DNA of 64,000 nt from JACCXG01 sp963750935 (GTDB lineage: Bacteria > Acidobacteriota > Vicinamibacteria > Vicinamibacterales > 2-12-FULL-66-21): assembly GCA_963750935.1 (NCBI GenBank), contig CAVVSR010000005.1:70959-134958 (forward strand), written 5' to 3'. Under the pieces are notes generated by a model. The model was not told the origin of the DNA and did no database searches. It worked only from the letters and a program-made list of their open reading frames with translations. This document shows, one piece after another, positions 26,990 to 35,696 of this stretch (positions within the stretch are counted from its first letter, which is position 1; every line of letters begins with the position of its first letter). The translations under genes were made by a program, and so were the position numbers.

Positions 26990-28732
26990 GCGTAGACCCG
27001 GGCGCCGCCGAGGTAGGTGGCGTCGACGCCGATGTCCTTCACCTCGTCGAGCGGACAGCGTCAGGATGTCGCGATCGAGCACGATGAAGTCGGCAAACTT
27101 GCCCGGCTCGAGCGATCCCTTGCGTGCTTCCTCGAACGTCAGGAAGGCGTTGTTGATCGTGTAGAGGCGGATGGCCTGCTCGCGCGTCAGGCCCTGCTCG
27201 GGGTGCAGCGGCGTCGTCCGCTCCCGCGTGGCCGTCGCACGAGCGTCGTCCACATTCCGAGGAACGGGTTGTAGGGGTTGATCGAGCGCAGGCTGCCGAT
27301 CTTCTGCATGTGATCGGAGCCACCGCCGACCGTCACGCCCTTTTCGAACAGCGTGCGATACGGGTGAAAGTAGGCGAGCCGCTCGGCGCCGAAGTGCTGG
27401 CGGAGCGTCATGCCGTCGAGATACAGCCAGGCCGGCTGCAGGTTGGCGACGACGCCCAGGGCCTGCATCTTCGCGATCGCCTCCGCGCTCATGAAGCTCG
27501 CGTGCGTGATGCTGGGGCGCCGCTCGCGCACGGAGAAGTCGTCCCGGTTGATGCGCTCGTACGCCTCGACCATCGCGTCCACCGCGCCGTCCCCTTGTGA
27601 GTGGGCGGTGAACTGAAGGCCGCTGGCGAGGGCGGATTTGGCGATGCGATAGAGCTTCTCGGCATCGATGAACCGGACGCCGCGGTACTGGGGATCGTCA
27701 ATCGCATAAATCTTGCTGACGCCCCACGGCTGGCGCATGTAGGCGCTGCCGGTCAGCATGCCGCCATCCAGGAATGCCTTGATGCCACGCAGCCACAGCA
27801 TCTCGTCGTGTTGGTGCAGCGGATGCGACGCGGCGCTCGCGGATCGTCTTGTCGATCTGGTCGAGCGGCTGCTGGGCGTCGACGCCATAGGCGAGGAACG
27901 TGCGGCACGTCAGCGCATTCTGCTCGCGCAGCGTGCGGTACAGCTCGAGGCCTCGCTCGATCGGCATTGGCGTCGACGATGCTGGTGATGCCGATCGCGT
28001 TGTAGTCGGCCAGCAGCTGCCGCAGTCGCGAGAGTCGGTCGGCGTCCGTCGGTGACGTGCCGCCCGGTCCCGGCGTGATGTACCGCCCGCAGTTGCGCAG
28101 AATGCCGGTCGGCTGCCCGTGTGCCGTCACGCTCCACCCGGCAGGGCTCCCCCTCCGGCACTTTGAACGCCGTGTCGATGCCGCTCATCGACAGCGCCAT
28201 CGAGTTCAGCGAGGCGTCCGGTCCGGTGCGGAAGGCGACCGGGTGCCTGGGCGCTGCACTGTCGAGCTCGGCGCGAGTCGGGTAGCGCTGTTCGCGGAGG
28301 CGCGTGATGAACACCTGAGACAGCGTGATCCATCGTCCGGGCTCGGTGTCCTTTGTCCGGGCACGAATGTACGCGAGCACGTCCTCGACGCTGTTCATGT
28401 CCGGAACCGGCTGCTCGAATTCGTACATCGACGCGCCGGGCGCGTGCACGTGGGAATCGATCAACCCCGGCAGGACGGTCTTCCCGCCGAGATCGACACG
28501 CTCGGTATCCGGGCCGGCACGCCGCAGGATCTCGGCGTTCGTGCCTGTCGCGACGATGCGCCCCTCGCGGATCGCCATCGCTTCGACGATGCGGAACTGG
28601 GGATCGACGGTGACGATCTTGGCCGGTGTGGAAGATGTGACTCGGCGGCGGCTCGCGCTGGAACCCGGCTGTCACGGCGGCCGCAAGCAGGAGGGGCAAC
28701 AGGCGGCTCATGGCGGCTGTGTGCAAGGTCAT
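26990..28732 (-). pseudogene. Amidohydrolase (YtcJ-like metal-dependent hydrolase), multiply frame-broken
   Basis: Reconstructed from pieces in all three minus frames. A signal peptide (SRLLPLLLAAAVTAGF) is followed by GRIVATGTNAEIL and GLIDSHVHAPGASMYEF (HxH metal ligands). After breaks come NAIGITSIVDANAD, LTCRTFLAYGVDAQQP and WLRGIKAFLDGGMLTGSAY. The longest piece (27187-27888) has LQFTAHSQGDGAVDAM and VTVGGGSDHM, then TREQAIRLYTINNAF, FIVLDRDILTL and DIGVDATYLGGARVY. I count at least six frame changes in 1.75 kb, so no functional product is expected from this sequence. The native enzyme would be a secreted or periplasmic TIM-barrel amidohydrolase. The 5' end faces the HNH gene. Confidence 0.75.
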
Positions 28733-28826
28733 CCTCCTCGAATCGAGTCGCGGGTCGAATCGCTAGGGTCGCCAGGCTGGCGTGACCTGCGGGCCGGATC
28801 TTAGCCCGAACCCGGATCCCAGCCCC

Positions 28827-28905
28827 CAGTCCCCCGATCACTGATCCCCGATCCCTCGATCACGACTCAAATCCACCCCCGACTCGGTCCAGACCGAGCT
28901 CGTGG
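28827..28905. repeat. GATCCCC repeat unit A with HNH gene tail
   Basis: CCCCGATCACTGATCCCCGA-type heptamers (from about 28830) run into the HNH stop region. The last codons contain the perfect palindrome CTCGGTCCAGACCGAG (28883-28898; 7-bp arms, 2-nt loop) preceded by CGACTCAAATCCACC. Units B and C repeat this order in the same orientation. Confidence 0.75.
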
Positions 28906-29941
28906 CTCCCGCCGACTCGCGCACGCAGAGTGGGCCGAACCACTCCTCAGCCTCGTACGCGTTGTGCGCCCGGCAGCGTAGCTGCAGGTTGGCGACGCTG
29001 GTCTGTCCACCGTCTGCGTACGGCACGACATGGTGGAGCTCGAGGAACGCGCGCTCATGGCATCGGCCGTCCTGGCCGACGAACGCACACTGGTCTCCAT
29101 CCCGTTCCCACACGGCACGCCGAACCGCCGCCGGCACATGGCGCGTGTGCTCGGCGTCCGGTGCCGCCGCGCGCGGGCGTCGAACGGATCCGCACCGCTG
29201 CCGCTCGAGATGCTCGAGCAGCAGTCGGATCGCCCGCTCGAAGAGAACCGCGGGGTCGCCATTTGGGACGGAGTGCCGCGCGAGGCCCTGCACGCGACGG
29301 AGTGCGTCGTGTGCTTCGCGCGAGATTGTGAGTTGCAGCCGGAAGCGCTCCGGCGAGAGCGGCGCGAGGGTGGCCGGGTTCGACGCGGGTGACGCCACGG
29401 TTCGCGTCGCGCCTTCGACGTGCGGGAGCGAGGGCGACGGCTCAGCGACGGGCGCGGGTGTGACGGCGGCCGGCACAGAGGCCGCCGGCAACTTTCGAAG
29501 GGTCGCCACAACGTCTGGCTTCGGGCTGAGCTCGGCAAGGATCAGCTCCACTTCGCGCTTCGTCTTGTGCGTCGCACGCGTCAGCAACACCGCGGCGTTG
29601 TCCGCCGTCAGCACTGGCGCCAGCAGACATGCGGCCGTCAGCGTGACCCGGCCATCCTGCACAAAGGTCAGAACGTCCGGGCAGCGACGCGCGAGTCGCG
29701 CAGCTTCGATCCGGTGATAGGCCGCATGCTCGGACAGGTGCAGAGCCTGCGTGCAGTAGGTGAACATCGACGAGTAACCCTGGCCGAGGTACAGCCGCCG
29801 ATCGTCGACTTCGGCCAGATGCGCGATGAGCTGCGCCGTGGCGTGACGCTCGGCTGCCGCAAGCCGTCGGACCTGCTCGAGCAATTGATCATCGGAGAGC
29901 CGTTGGGCATGACAGATCGTCGTCATATCCCGTTCTACCAT
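28838..29941 (-). CDS. HNH endonuclease, acidobacterial multi-copy type
   Basis: 367 residues; the start may be M1 or the internal MTTICHAQ. The helical N-terminal half (RLAAAERHATAQLIAHLAEV, YLGQGYSSMFTYCTQAL, HAAYHRIEAARLARRCPDVL, KREVELILAELSPKPDV) is followed by a Pro/Ala linker. The C-terminal HNH nuclease has AVRRAVWERDGDQCAFVG and LELHHVVPYADGG followed by NLQLRCRAHN. The order recalls DUF222/13E12-like HNH proteins. From memory, this family is repeated many times in acidobacterial genomes and may be mobile or homing-like. The 3' end lies in a repeat unit (GATCCCC heptamers plus a 16-bp palindrome) whose relatives occur at 30.23-30.72 kb. Target unknown. Confidence 0.85.
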   Translation of the reverse strand: MVERDMTTICHAQRLSDDQLLEQVRRLAAAERHATAQLIAHLAEVDDRRLYLGQGYSSMFTYCTQALHLSEHAAYHRIEAARLARRCPDVLTFVQDGRVTLTAACLLAPVLTADNAAVLLTRATHKTKREVELILAELSPKPDVVATLRKLPAASVPAAVTPAPVAEPSPSLPHVEGATRTVASPASNPATLAPLSPERFRLQLTISREAHDALRRVQGLARHSVPNGDPAVLFERAIRLLLEHLERQRCGSVRRPRAAAPDAEHTRHVPAAVRRAVWERDGDQCAFVGQDGRCHERAFLELHHVVPYADGGQTSVANLQLRCRAHNAYEAEEWFGPLCVRESAGATSSVWTESGVDLSRDRGIGDQ

Positions 29942-30229
29942 CGTCGATCCGTGACGCGCTGAGAGCGCGGTGCAGGCAAGATGAGTATGGCGGGAGACGA
30001 TTTCGTCTCGCCGGACTCGCGCGGCGCGCTGGACGCGATCGTCGTCAGCGACGGGGCCATGCGGCGCGGCCGACCGGACCTCAGGGCGAGCGCGTCCTGA
30101 ATCGTGTCAAGAGAATTCTGCGAGCATGCGGAAGAAAAACAGCGACAACGCCGCCTCCCGAGGGAACGGGAGGGACGTAGTAAGGAGCTAGGTTATTGCG
30201 CAACCGGAAACATCGGTATTCCCTCCCGA
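29942..30229. other. Noncoding stretch between HNH gene and repeat unit B
   Basis: No gene is supported. Two tiny frames exist (39 codons from 29981; 21 codons from 30125, MRKKNSDNAASRG), neither with a recognisable relative. A GAGACGA/TCGTCTC hairpin with a 2-nt loop lies at about 29993-30008, and CCTCCCG/CGGGAGG with a 6-nt loop at about 30152-30172. Confidence 0.5.
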
Positions 30230-30335
30230 TCCCCGATCCCCGATCCCCGATCCCGACTCAAATCCACCGACAGCTCGGTCCAGACCGAGTCCCGCATCGC
30301 GCACCGCCGGACGATCGCCCCGCTGATGTGCGCAG
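30230..30335. repeat. GATCCCC repeat unit B with HNH tail remnant
   Basis: At least four GATCCCC heptamers, then CGACTCAAATCCACCGAC, then the palindrome CTCGGTCCAGACCGAG (30274-30289). This reproduces the 3' end of the HNH coding sequence without the rest of the gene. Beyond the palindrome it shares GCGCACCG(C/T)CGGACGA and GCTGATGTG with unit C. Confidence 0.8.
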
Positions 30336-30376
30336 TATCGAGAGCGTTGCATCGAACTTGCGCGCGAACGAGCGGT

Positions 30377-30528
30377 GCGAGTGAGCCACGCGATCGGAGC
30401 GAGCCGTCGGAGCGGCGAGCGAGATCGCGTGGAGGGGAGTCCGAGGGGCGAAGGCCCTCGGGGCCAATTAGAAGCGCGACATCATGCGCGCGCGCAACCG
30501 CCTCGAGGCGATGCAGTGGACGCCGTGA
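30377..30528. other. Structured repeat with duplicated J-gene tail
   Basis: Starts with GCGAGTGAGCCACG, which also follows the J-domain-like gene at 26956-26969. A 10-bp perfect stem CCACGCGATC/GATCGCGTGG (30386-30395 and 30423-30432) comes next, then a 7-bp stem CCGAGGG/CCCTCGG (30441-30447 and 30455-30461). A 58-nt copy of the J-gene 3' end (30471-30528; 3 mismatches to 26885-26942, including the stop codon) closes the block. This is a dispersed duplication or a structured RNA or repeat element, not a gene. Confidence 0.7.
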
Positions 30529-30550
30529 CGTTATTGAATTCGCTTTGCCA

Positions 30551-30720
30551 GCTGATCACTGGTCACTGGTCTCTGATCACAGGTCTCTGATCGCAGGTCT
30601 CCTGATCACGACTTCACTGATCCCCGATCCCCGATCACCGAACACGACTCAGATCCACCAACTCGGTCCAGACCGAGCTCGCGCCGCGCACCGTCGGACG
30701 ACCCGACCGCTGATGTGAGC
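30551..30720. repeat. Degenerate heptamer array and repeat unit C
   Basis: A 7-bp periodic run alternates CTGATCA, CTGGTCA, CTGGTCT and CAGGTCT types (about 30551-30612), then GATCCCC heptamers (30620-30635). ACGACTCAGATCCACC and the palindrome CTCGGTCCAGACCGAG (30662-30677) follow, then the B/C-shared GCGCACCGTCGGACGA and GCTGATGTG. The stretch 30721-30968 beyond it shows no supportable gene. Confidence 0.75.
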
Positions 30721-30968
30721 GCGCGTCGCCCTTGTAGCTATGGACGCTGGCGCTGCTTGCCGTTCAGTCGTGACGTCCGGGCCGCCGACGATAAACGCCG
30801 GCCTGCTGCCGCGCGGAGGCCGGGTCCAGGCCGCCGAAGGCGCCCGGAGGGTCGGCGCGGAGCGTCGAGCCTGGACGCGGCCGAGCACGGCGGCATCCTC
30901 TTGCCGCGTCGGTGGCCTGTCGTGATCGTCGATGTGCGCGACTCGCGGGATGAAGACCGCGCCCGCAC

Positions 30969-31931
30969 CTATCGCGCGGCCTTGGCCGGCGTGATCACGA
31001 TGTTGCGATAGTCCACTGGACCGTGATCGCCCTGGAGCAGCAGCGGCCCAGGCTCCGCTTCCGCGCTGTCGATCGCGCCGCCGGTGATCCCCGGAATCTC
31101 CCGGTTACTGATGACGGTCGTGCCGTTCAGCTCGAACGTGATCATCCGGCCCACGAGCGTGATATCCATCGATTGCCATTCGCCGGCAGCCTTGGCCACG
31201 TTCTCGCTCGGCGCAATGAAGCCGTAGACCCCGCCGAGATGATGTGACGACGGCTCGAGGCCGGCGGCGTCGTCTACCTGCAGCTCGTAGCGGCCGCGCA
31301 GGTAGACGCCGCTGTTCGCGCCCTTGGGCACCCGGAACTCGAGGTGCAGCTTGAAGTCCTCGAACTTCTGGACCGTGACGAGGTTGGCGCCGCTCTTCGC
31401 ATTCTGCAGGATGCCGCCGACCGCGCTCCACTGGTTGTCGCGGCGCCCGACCGGCTGCCACCCGTCGAGGGATTTGCCGTTGAACAGGGTGACGGGTGTG
31501 CCCCACGCCGGCCGTCCGGCCCGGCGCAGTGACGGAGCTCGCGTGCCGGACCACGTCAGCTTCTGACCGTCCCCCATCGTCATCGAGCCCGCGATCCGTT
31601 CGCCCTCGAGCCGGCCTTCGAACGTGATGTCGTTGGGGTTGCTCTCCCACTGCGGCGGGATGGCGAAGCGAAAGACGCCGTCGGTGAATTCGATCTTCGC
31701 GATCGGCCGCGCGCTGCCGCCGGAGCCGACGAACTGGCCGACCAGGGTCGCCGTGCCGGACCGTTCCACCTCGAGCCACGATGGCGACGTCTGAGTGCCG
31801 CGCTGGACGACGAGATCCCATCGGCCCAGCAGCGCGTCGGATGCGGCGCGCGACTGTGCGAACGTTCCCGAGTACGCCACGGCGGCGAGCACCACTGCGG
31901 CGACACCGCCGAATGCCACGCGAGCAATCAT
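30969..31931 (-). CDS. DUF1080 (3-keto-disaccharide hydrolase-like) secreted protein
   Basis: 320 residues with signal peptide (AFGGVAAVVLAAVAYSGTFAQ). The N-terminal third is a beta-rich module (LLGRWDLVVQRGTQTSPSWL, IKIEFTDG-like strands, GSMTMGDGQKLTWSGT). The C-terminal DUF1080 concanavalin-like fold has TLFNGKSLDGWQPVG, FKLHLEFRVPKGANSGVYLR, GVYGFIAP, and PLLLQGDHGPVDYRNI. DUF1080 enzymes hydrolyse or eliminate 3-keto-glycosides in periplasmic sugar pathways with Gfo/Idh/MocA oxidoreductases such as the one at 24790-26127. It is divergent from the kinase gene downstream. Confidence 0.88.
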   Translation of the reverse strand: MIARVAFGGVAAVVLAAVAYSGTFAQSRAASDALLGRWDLVVQRGTQTSPSWLEVERSGTATLVGQFVGSGGSARPIAKIEFTDGVFRFAIPPQWESNPNDITFEGRLEGERIAGSMTMGDGQKLTWSGTRAPSLRRAGRPAWGTPVTLFNGKSLDGWQPVGRRDNQWSAVGGILQNAKSGANLVTVQKFEDFKLHLEFRVPKGANSGVYLRGRYELQVDDAAGLEPSSHHLGGVYGFIAPSENVAKAAGEWQSMDITLVGRMITFELNGTTVISNREIPGITGGAIDSAEAEPGPLLLQGDHGPVDYRNIVITPAKAAR

Positions 31932-32087
31932 GTTTCCTCCTGCAGTCCGGTTCTGCGTCCCTGGCGCATGCTACGACAAACGCCTCCCGACGCTCGAACA
32001 AGAAGTCGTCCGTCGTCAAGCCGAGCCTCATAGCCGCGCGCCGGGCGACGACGCACGATCGGTCGGCGACGCGCTCCCACCTAACTC

Positions 32088-34715
32088 ATGGATAATGGCT
32101 CCCACATGCTGGGGCCTGGTTCCAAGATCGCGCACTACGACATCGTCGGATCGCTCGGCGAAGGCGGAATGGGCGAGGTGTATCGCGCGCGTGATACGCG
32201 GCTCAATCGCGAGGTCGCGATCAAGATTCTGCCCGACGCCTTCGCAACCGATCCCGACCGCGTGATGCGCTTCACGCGCGAAGCGCAGACGCTGGCGTCG
32301 TTGAATCATCCCCGCATCGCCCAGATTTTCGGTATCGAAGAGACCGCGGCGGCGGATCGCGCCACCACGCGCGCACTGGTCATGGAGCTGGTGCCGGGCG
32401 ACACCCTTGCCGAGCGCATCGCCCGCGGTCCGATCCCGGTTGACGAAGCCGTTCCCATTGCCCGCCAGGTGGCCGAGGCGCTCGAAGCCGCGCACGATGC
32501 CGGCATCGTGCACCGGGATCTGAAGCCGGCCAACATCAAGCTGCGACCGGATGGCACGGTCAAGGTTCTCGATTTCGGTCTGGCCAAGGCGGTCGATTCC
32601 GGCGCGCGCGGCCTGGCCAACCCGGTGAACTCGCCGACGATCACGTCGCCGGCGTTGACGCATGCGGGCATCATCCTCGGCACCGCGGCCTACATGTCGC
32701 CCGAACAGGCACGTGGCCGCGAGGTGGACACGCGCGCCGACATCTGGGCCTTCGGGTGCGTGCTCTTCGAGATGTTGACGGGCCAGCCCGCCTTTCCTGG
32801 CGACACGATCACGGACGTGATCGCGGCGGTCGTCAAGAACGAGCCCGATTCGGCGCTGCTCCCGGCCCACACCCCGCCGAACGTCCGGCGCGTCCTGGCG
32901 CGCTGCCTTCGCAAGGATCCCAACGCGCGCCTGCGGGACATCGGCGACGCGCGCCTCGATCTGACCGAGGACGAGGGTGTCCAGCCAATCGCCCCGGCGG
33001 CGGTGACGCGAAGACCGCTGCCATTGATCGCGATGACCGTCGTCGCCGTCGCCGCGATCGCGGCGGCGTCCTGGCTCTGGTTGCGGGGCCCCGCGCCACG
33101 AGCGTCACGCCAGTGGTCGGCGGTCCTGGTTGGCGGGCCGACGACCGTGATGCAGCCCGCGCTCTCACCCGACGGACAGCTGCTCGCGTTTCAAACTCTC
33201 GTCGACGGGCAGTCGCAGATCGGGGTCCTGCAGCCGGGCGCCGGGACCTGGCGCGTGCTGACGAGCGATCGCACCCGTGGTCTGGCCGTGATTCACGACT
33301 GGTCCGCGGACGGCTCGCGCATCTACTACGACCGGCAGACCGACGTGTTGAACGGGATCTTCTCCGTGCCCGCGCTCGGCGGCGACGAGCGCCTGGTGCT
33401 CGAGAACGCAGGCTTTCCCTGCGTGATGCCGAACGGTGATTTGCTCTTCCAGCGCGTCAACGCCGATCGGCAGGTGCAGCTCCATCGGTTCTCGCCGTCG
33501 AGCGGCGAGATCGAGCCGCTCCCGGCGGTTCCCGAGACCGGCCTGAGCGACGACGCGGTGGTGGTCTCGCTGGACGGCAAGCGGGTGTATTTCTTTGGCC
33601 GGCCGCTCGCCGACACTGCGGCAAGACCCGGGTTCTACCAGCTCGATCTCGAGTCGCGCCGCATCGAGCCGCTGACCAATGTCCAGTTGCGAGAGCCGGT
33701 GTCGCTGGCGGTGAACCGCGACAACGGCGATGTCTACTTCGGTGGCCGGGCCGGCGACGCCTTCCAGATTCTCCGCATGTCGGCCGCGATGACCGTTCCG
33801 GAGCCAGTGCTGATCATCCCCGAATCGTCGCGCTTCGACGTCGATCGGCGCGGCGATGTGTTCATCACGCTGCGGGCCCGGCCGTCCGAGTTGTATGCGT
33901 TTCCGCCGGCCTTGAAGGGCATCGCGGAGAGACTGGCCACGATTCCGACGATGAATATCCGGCAGCGGCAGAGCATCGCGCCGCTGCCGAACGGCACCTT
34001 CCTGGTGGGATCGCGCGGTGGCGATCACGATCGGGTCCTCGTGGTGCAACACGATCGCCAGCCCAGGACGCTGATTGACGGTGCCGACGATACGCGCCCA
34101 CCCGTCGCGGCCCTCGGGGCGCAGCATGCGGTCATGATGATGGGGCCGGCGGCGTCACCAGACATCGCCATCGTGAACACGGCGGACGGACGGCTCGTCC
34201 GTCGTTTCCGCGCGCCGGGCGCTGACATCGGCTCCATCGACGCCGCTCCTGACGGCCGCACGCTCTACTACACGCACGACGGTTCGGTGTGGTCGCTTCC
34301 CGCCGAGGGCGGCGCGCCGACGAAGCTGGGCGCCGGAGACTCGATCACGGTCGAACCCGAATCCGGCGATCTGATCGTGAAGCTGGACGAGAGCGCGCGG
34401 ATTCGTCTGGTGCGGATGAAGCCTACGGGCGGTGCCGTCACCGACATTCCGCTGCACGGCGACCTGCGCCTGATTCAGCGGCCGCTGATGCCCGGCGCCG
34501 TGCGTCAGGGCAAGCTTGTGCTGCCCCTCGCGTCCGCCGATTCGTGGTTCTGGCATGCCGCGACACTCGATCTCGCCACCGGAGTCGTGACCAGGCTCAC
34601 GACCGTCAACCCGTCGGACTTTCACCTGGCCACCTGGCGCGCCGACGGCGTCCCGGTCGGATTCGCATACGGCCTCAATACCTCGCTGTGGCACTTCACC
34701 GCGCGCGCGGAGTAG
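32088..34715 (+). CDS. Ser/Thr protein kinase with C-terminal PD40 propeller
   Basis: 875 residues; MLGPGSKIAHYDI at 32106 is an equally good start. Kinase domain about 20-290: LGEGGMGEVYRA, VAIKILPDA, HRDLKPANIKL, LDFGLAKA, AAYMSPEQARGREVD, DIWAFGCVLFEML. One membrane helix follows (LIAMTVVAVAAIAAASWLWL, about 305-325). The periplasmic part is a TolB-like beta-propeller with PD40 repeats (PALSPDGQLLAFQTL, DWSADGSRIYYD). This receptor-kinase layout senses outside and phosphorylates inside. One of four such kinases in the window; ligand and targets unknown. Confidence 0.92.
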   Translation: MDNGSHMLGPGSKIAHYDIVGSLGEGGMGEVYRARDTRLNREVAIKILPDAFATDPDRVMRFTREAQTLASLNHPRIAQIFGIEETAAADRATTRALVMELVPGDTLAERIARGPIPVDEAVPIARQVAEALEAAHDAGIVHRDLKPANIKLRPDGTVKVLDFGLAKAVDSGARGLANPVNSPTITSPALTHAGIILGTAAYMSPEQARGREVDTRADIWAFGCVLFEMLTGQPAFPGDTITDVIAAVVKNEPDSALLPAHTPPNVRRVLARCLRKDPNARLRDIGDARLDLTEDEGVQPIAPAAVTRRPLPLIAMTVVAVAAIAAASWLWLRGPAPRASRQWSAVLVGGPTTVMQPALSPDGQLLAFQTLVDGQSQIGVLQPGAGTWRVLTSDRTRGLAVIHDWSADGSRIYYDRQTDVLNGIFSVPALGGDERLVLENAGFPCVMPNGDLLFQRVNADRQVQLHRFSPSSGEIEPLPAVPETGLSDDAVVVSLDGKRVYFFGRPLADTAARPGFYQLDLESRRIEPLTNVQLREPVSLAVNRDNGDVYFGGRAGDAFQILRMSAAMTVPEPVLIIPESSRFDVDRRGDVFITLRARPSELYAFPPALKGIAERLATIPTMNIRQRQSIAPLPNGTFLVGSRGGDHDRVLVVQHDRQPRTLIDGADDTRPPVAALGAQHAVMMMGPAASPDIAIVNTADGRLVRRFRAPGADIGSIDAAPDGRTLYYTHDGSVWSLPAEGGAPTKLGAGDSITVEPESGDLIVKLDESARIRLVRMKPTGGAVTDIPLHGDLRLIQRPLMPGAVRQGKLVLPLASADSWFWHAATLDLATGVVTRLTTVNPSDFHLATWRADGVPVGFAYGLNTSLWHFTARAE

Positions 34716-34749
34716 GGGCTGGCTGAAGGGCCGTCTCAATGCCCGCGGC

Positions 34750-34786
34750 TTGACACCCGGAGGCGTAACCTTTACATTGTAAAGGT
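34750..34786 (+). promoter_or_regulatory. Promoter with overlapping 19-bp palindromic operator upstream of ispH
   Basis: TTGACA (34750-34755) and TACATT (34773-34778) are 17 bp apart, a good sigma-70 pair. ACCTTTACATTGTAAAGGT (34768-34786) is a perfect inverted repeat (9-bp arms, one central base) covering the -10 box. That position implies repression by a dimeric regulator. The local AT content contrasts with the surrounding GC-rich DNA. Confidence 0.7.
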
Positions 34787-34817
34787 CACGCCAACGTAAA
34801 TCACAGGAGCGCTCCAA

Positions 34818-35696
34818 ATGAAGACTCTTCGCGCGACACACCTGGGCATGTGCTTCGGGGTGCGGGACGCGATCGCGCTGGCCCTCGCCGAGGCCGATGC
34901 CCGGCCGCTGACCATCCTCGGCGACCTGGTCCACAACCCCACCGTGGTCGGCGAGATGCGCGCCAGGGGAATCGCGACCGTGAGCGACGTGTCGCAGGTC
35001 AAGACCCAGACCATGATGGTCACGGCCCATGGCACGTCACAGCGCGCACTGGCCGAAACCCGCGCCCGCGGCCTCGACGTCGTCGAGGCGACCTGCCCGC
35101 TGGTCCATGTCGCACACCGCGCGGTCGCGGCCCTCGTGCGCGACGGCTACCACGTGGTCATCGTCGGGCAGCGCGATCATGTGGAGGTGCGCGGGCTCAC
35201 CGGCGACCTCGATCATTTCGACGTGGTGCTGCACGAGGACGATGTGGCGCAACTGGCCGAGCATCCGCGCATCGGTGTCGCGGCGCAGACGACGCAGTCG
35301 ATCGCACACGTGCGCCACGTCGTCGCGCTGATCCGCCAGCGGTTTCCACGCGCCGACGTCCGGTTCATCGATACCGTGTGCAAGCCCACCAAGGATCGCC
35401 AGGACGCCGCTGTCGCGCTGGCGCGCGAGTCCGACGTCGTCGTCGTGATCGGCGGCGCGGCGAGCAACAACACGCGGGAACTGGTGAAGACGTGCAGCCG
35501 CTACTGCGCCCGCGTCCACCACGTCCAGACCGACGCCGACCTGCGGCCGGACTGGTTCCTCGACGCGGACGTGGTCGGGATCACCGCGGGGACATCGACG
35601 CCAGAGGCCGTGATCGCGCGCGTCGAGGAGCGGATCCGGCAATGGGCTGAAGGGGAGCGGCGCGGCACGGCCGGCGTTGCGGAATGCGTGCGATGA
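34818..35696 (+). CDS. ispH: 4-Hydroxy-3-methylbut-2-enyl diphosphate reductase
   Basis: 292 residues, full length. IspH catalyses the last step of the MEP isoprenoid pathway, reducing HMBPP to IPP and DMAPP with a [4Fe-4S] cluster. All three cluster cysteines are present: LGMCFGVRDAI, VEATCPLVHVAH and IDTVCKPTKDRQ. Substrate-site motifs LVHNPTVV, VTAHGTS, DHVEVRG, AAQTTQS, SNNTREL and GITAGTSTP are also intact. AGGAG lies 11-15 nt upstream of the ATG. The operator-covered promoter suggests regulated expression, unusual for a housekeeping gene, so this may be a second copy. Its stop overlaps the next gene's start (ATGA). Confidence 0.93.
   Translation: MKTLRATHLGMCFGVRDAIALALAEADARPLTILGDLVHNPTVVGEMRARGIATVSDVSQVKTQTMMVTAHGTSQRALAETRARGLDVVEATCPLVHVAHRAVAALVRDGYHVVIVGQRDHVEVRGLTGDLDHFDVVLHEDDVAQLAEHPRIGVAAQTTQSIAHVRHVVALIRQRFPRADVRFIDTVCKPTKDRQDAAVALARESDVVVVIGGAASNNTRELVKTCSRYCARVHHVQTDADLRPDWFLDADVVGITAGTSTPEAVIARVEERIRQWAEGERRGTAGVAECVR

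Noticed and set aside
28827..30720. CRISPR array
   Set aside because: The repeats are 7-bp tandem units and gene-tail copies, not 24-37 bp repeats with unique spacers, and no cas gene is nearby.
30715..31011. A 98-codon plus frame ending VIVDVRDSRDEDRARTYR
   Set aside because: It overlaps the end of the DUF1080 gene, has no ribosome-binding site and no recognisable domain.
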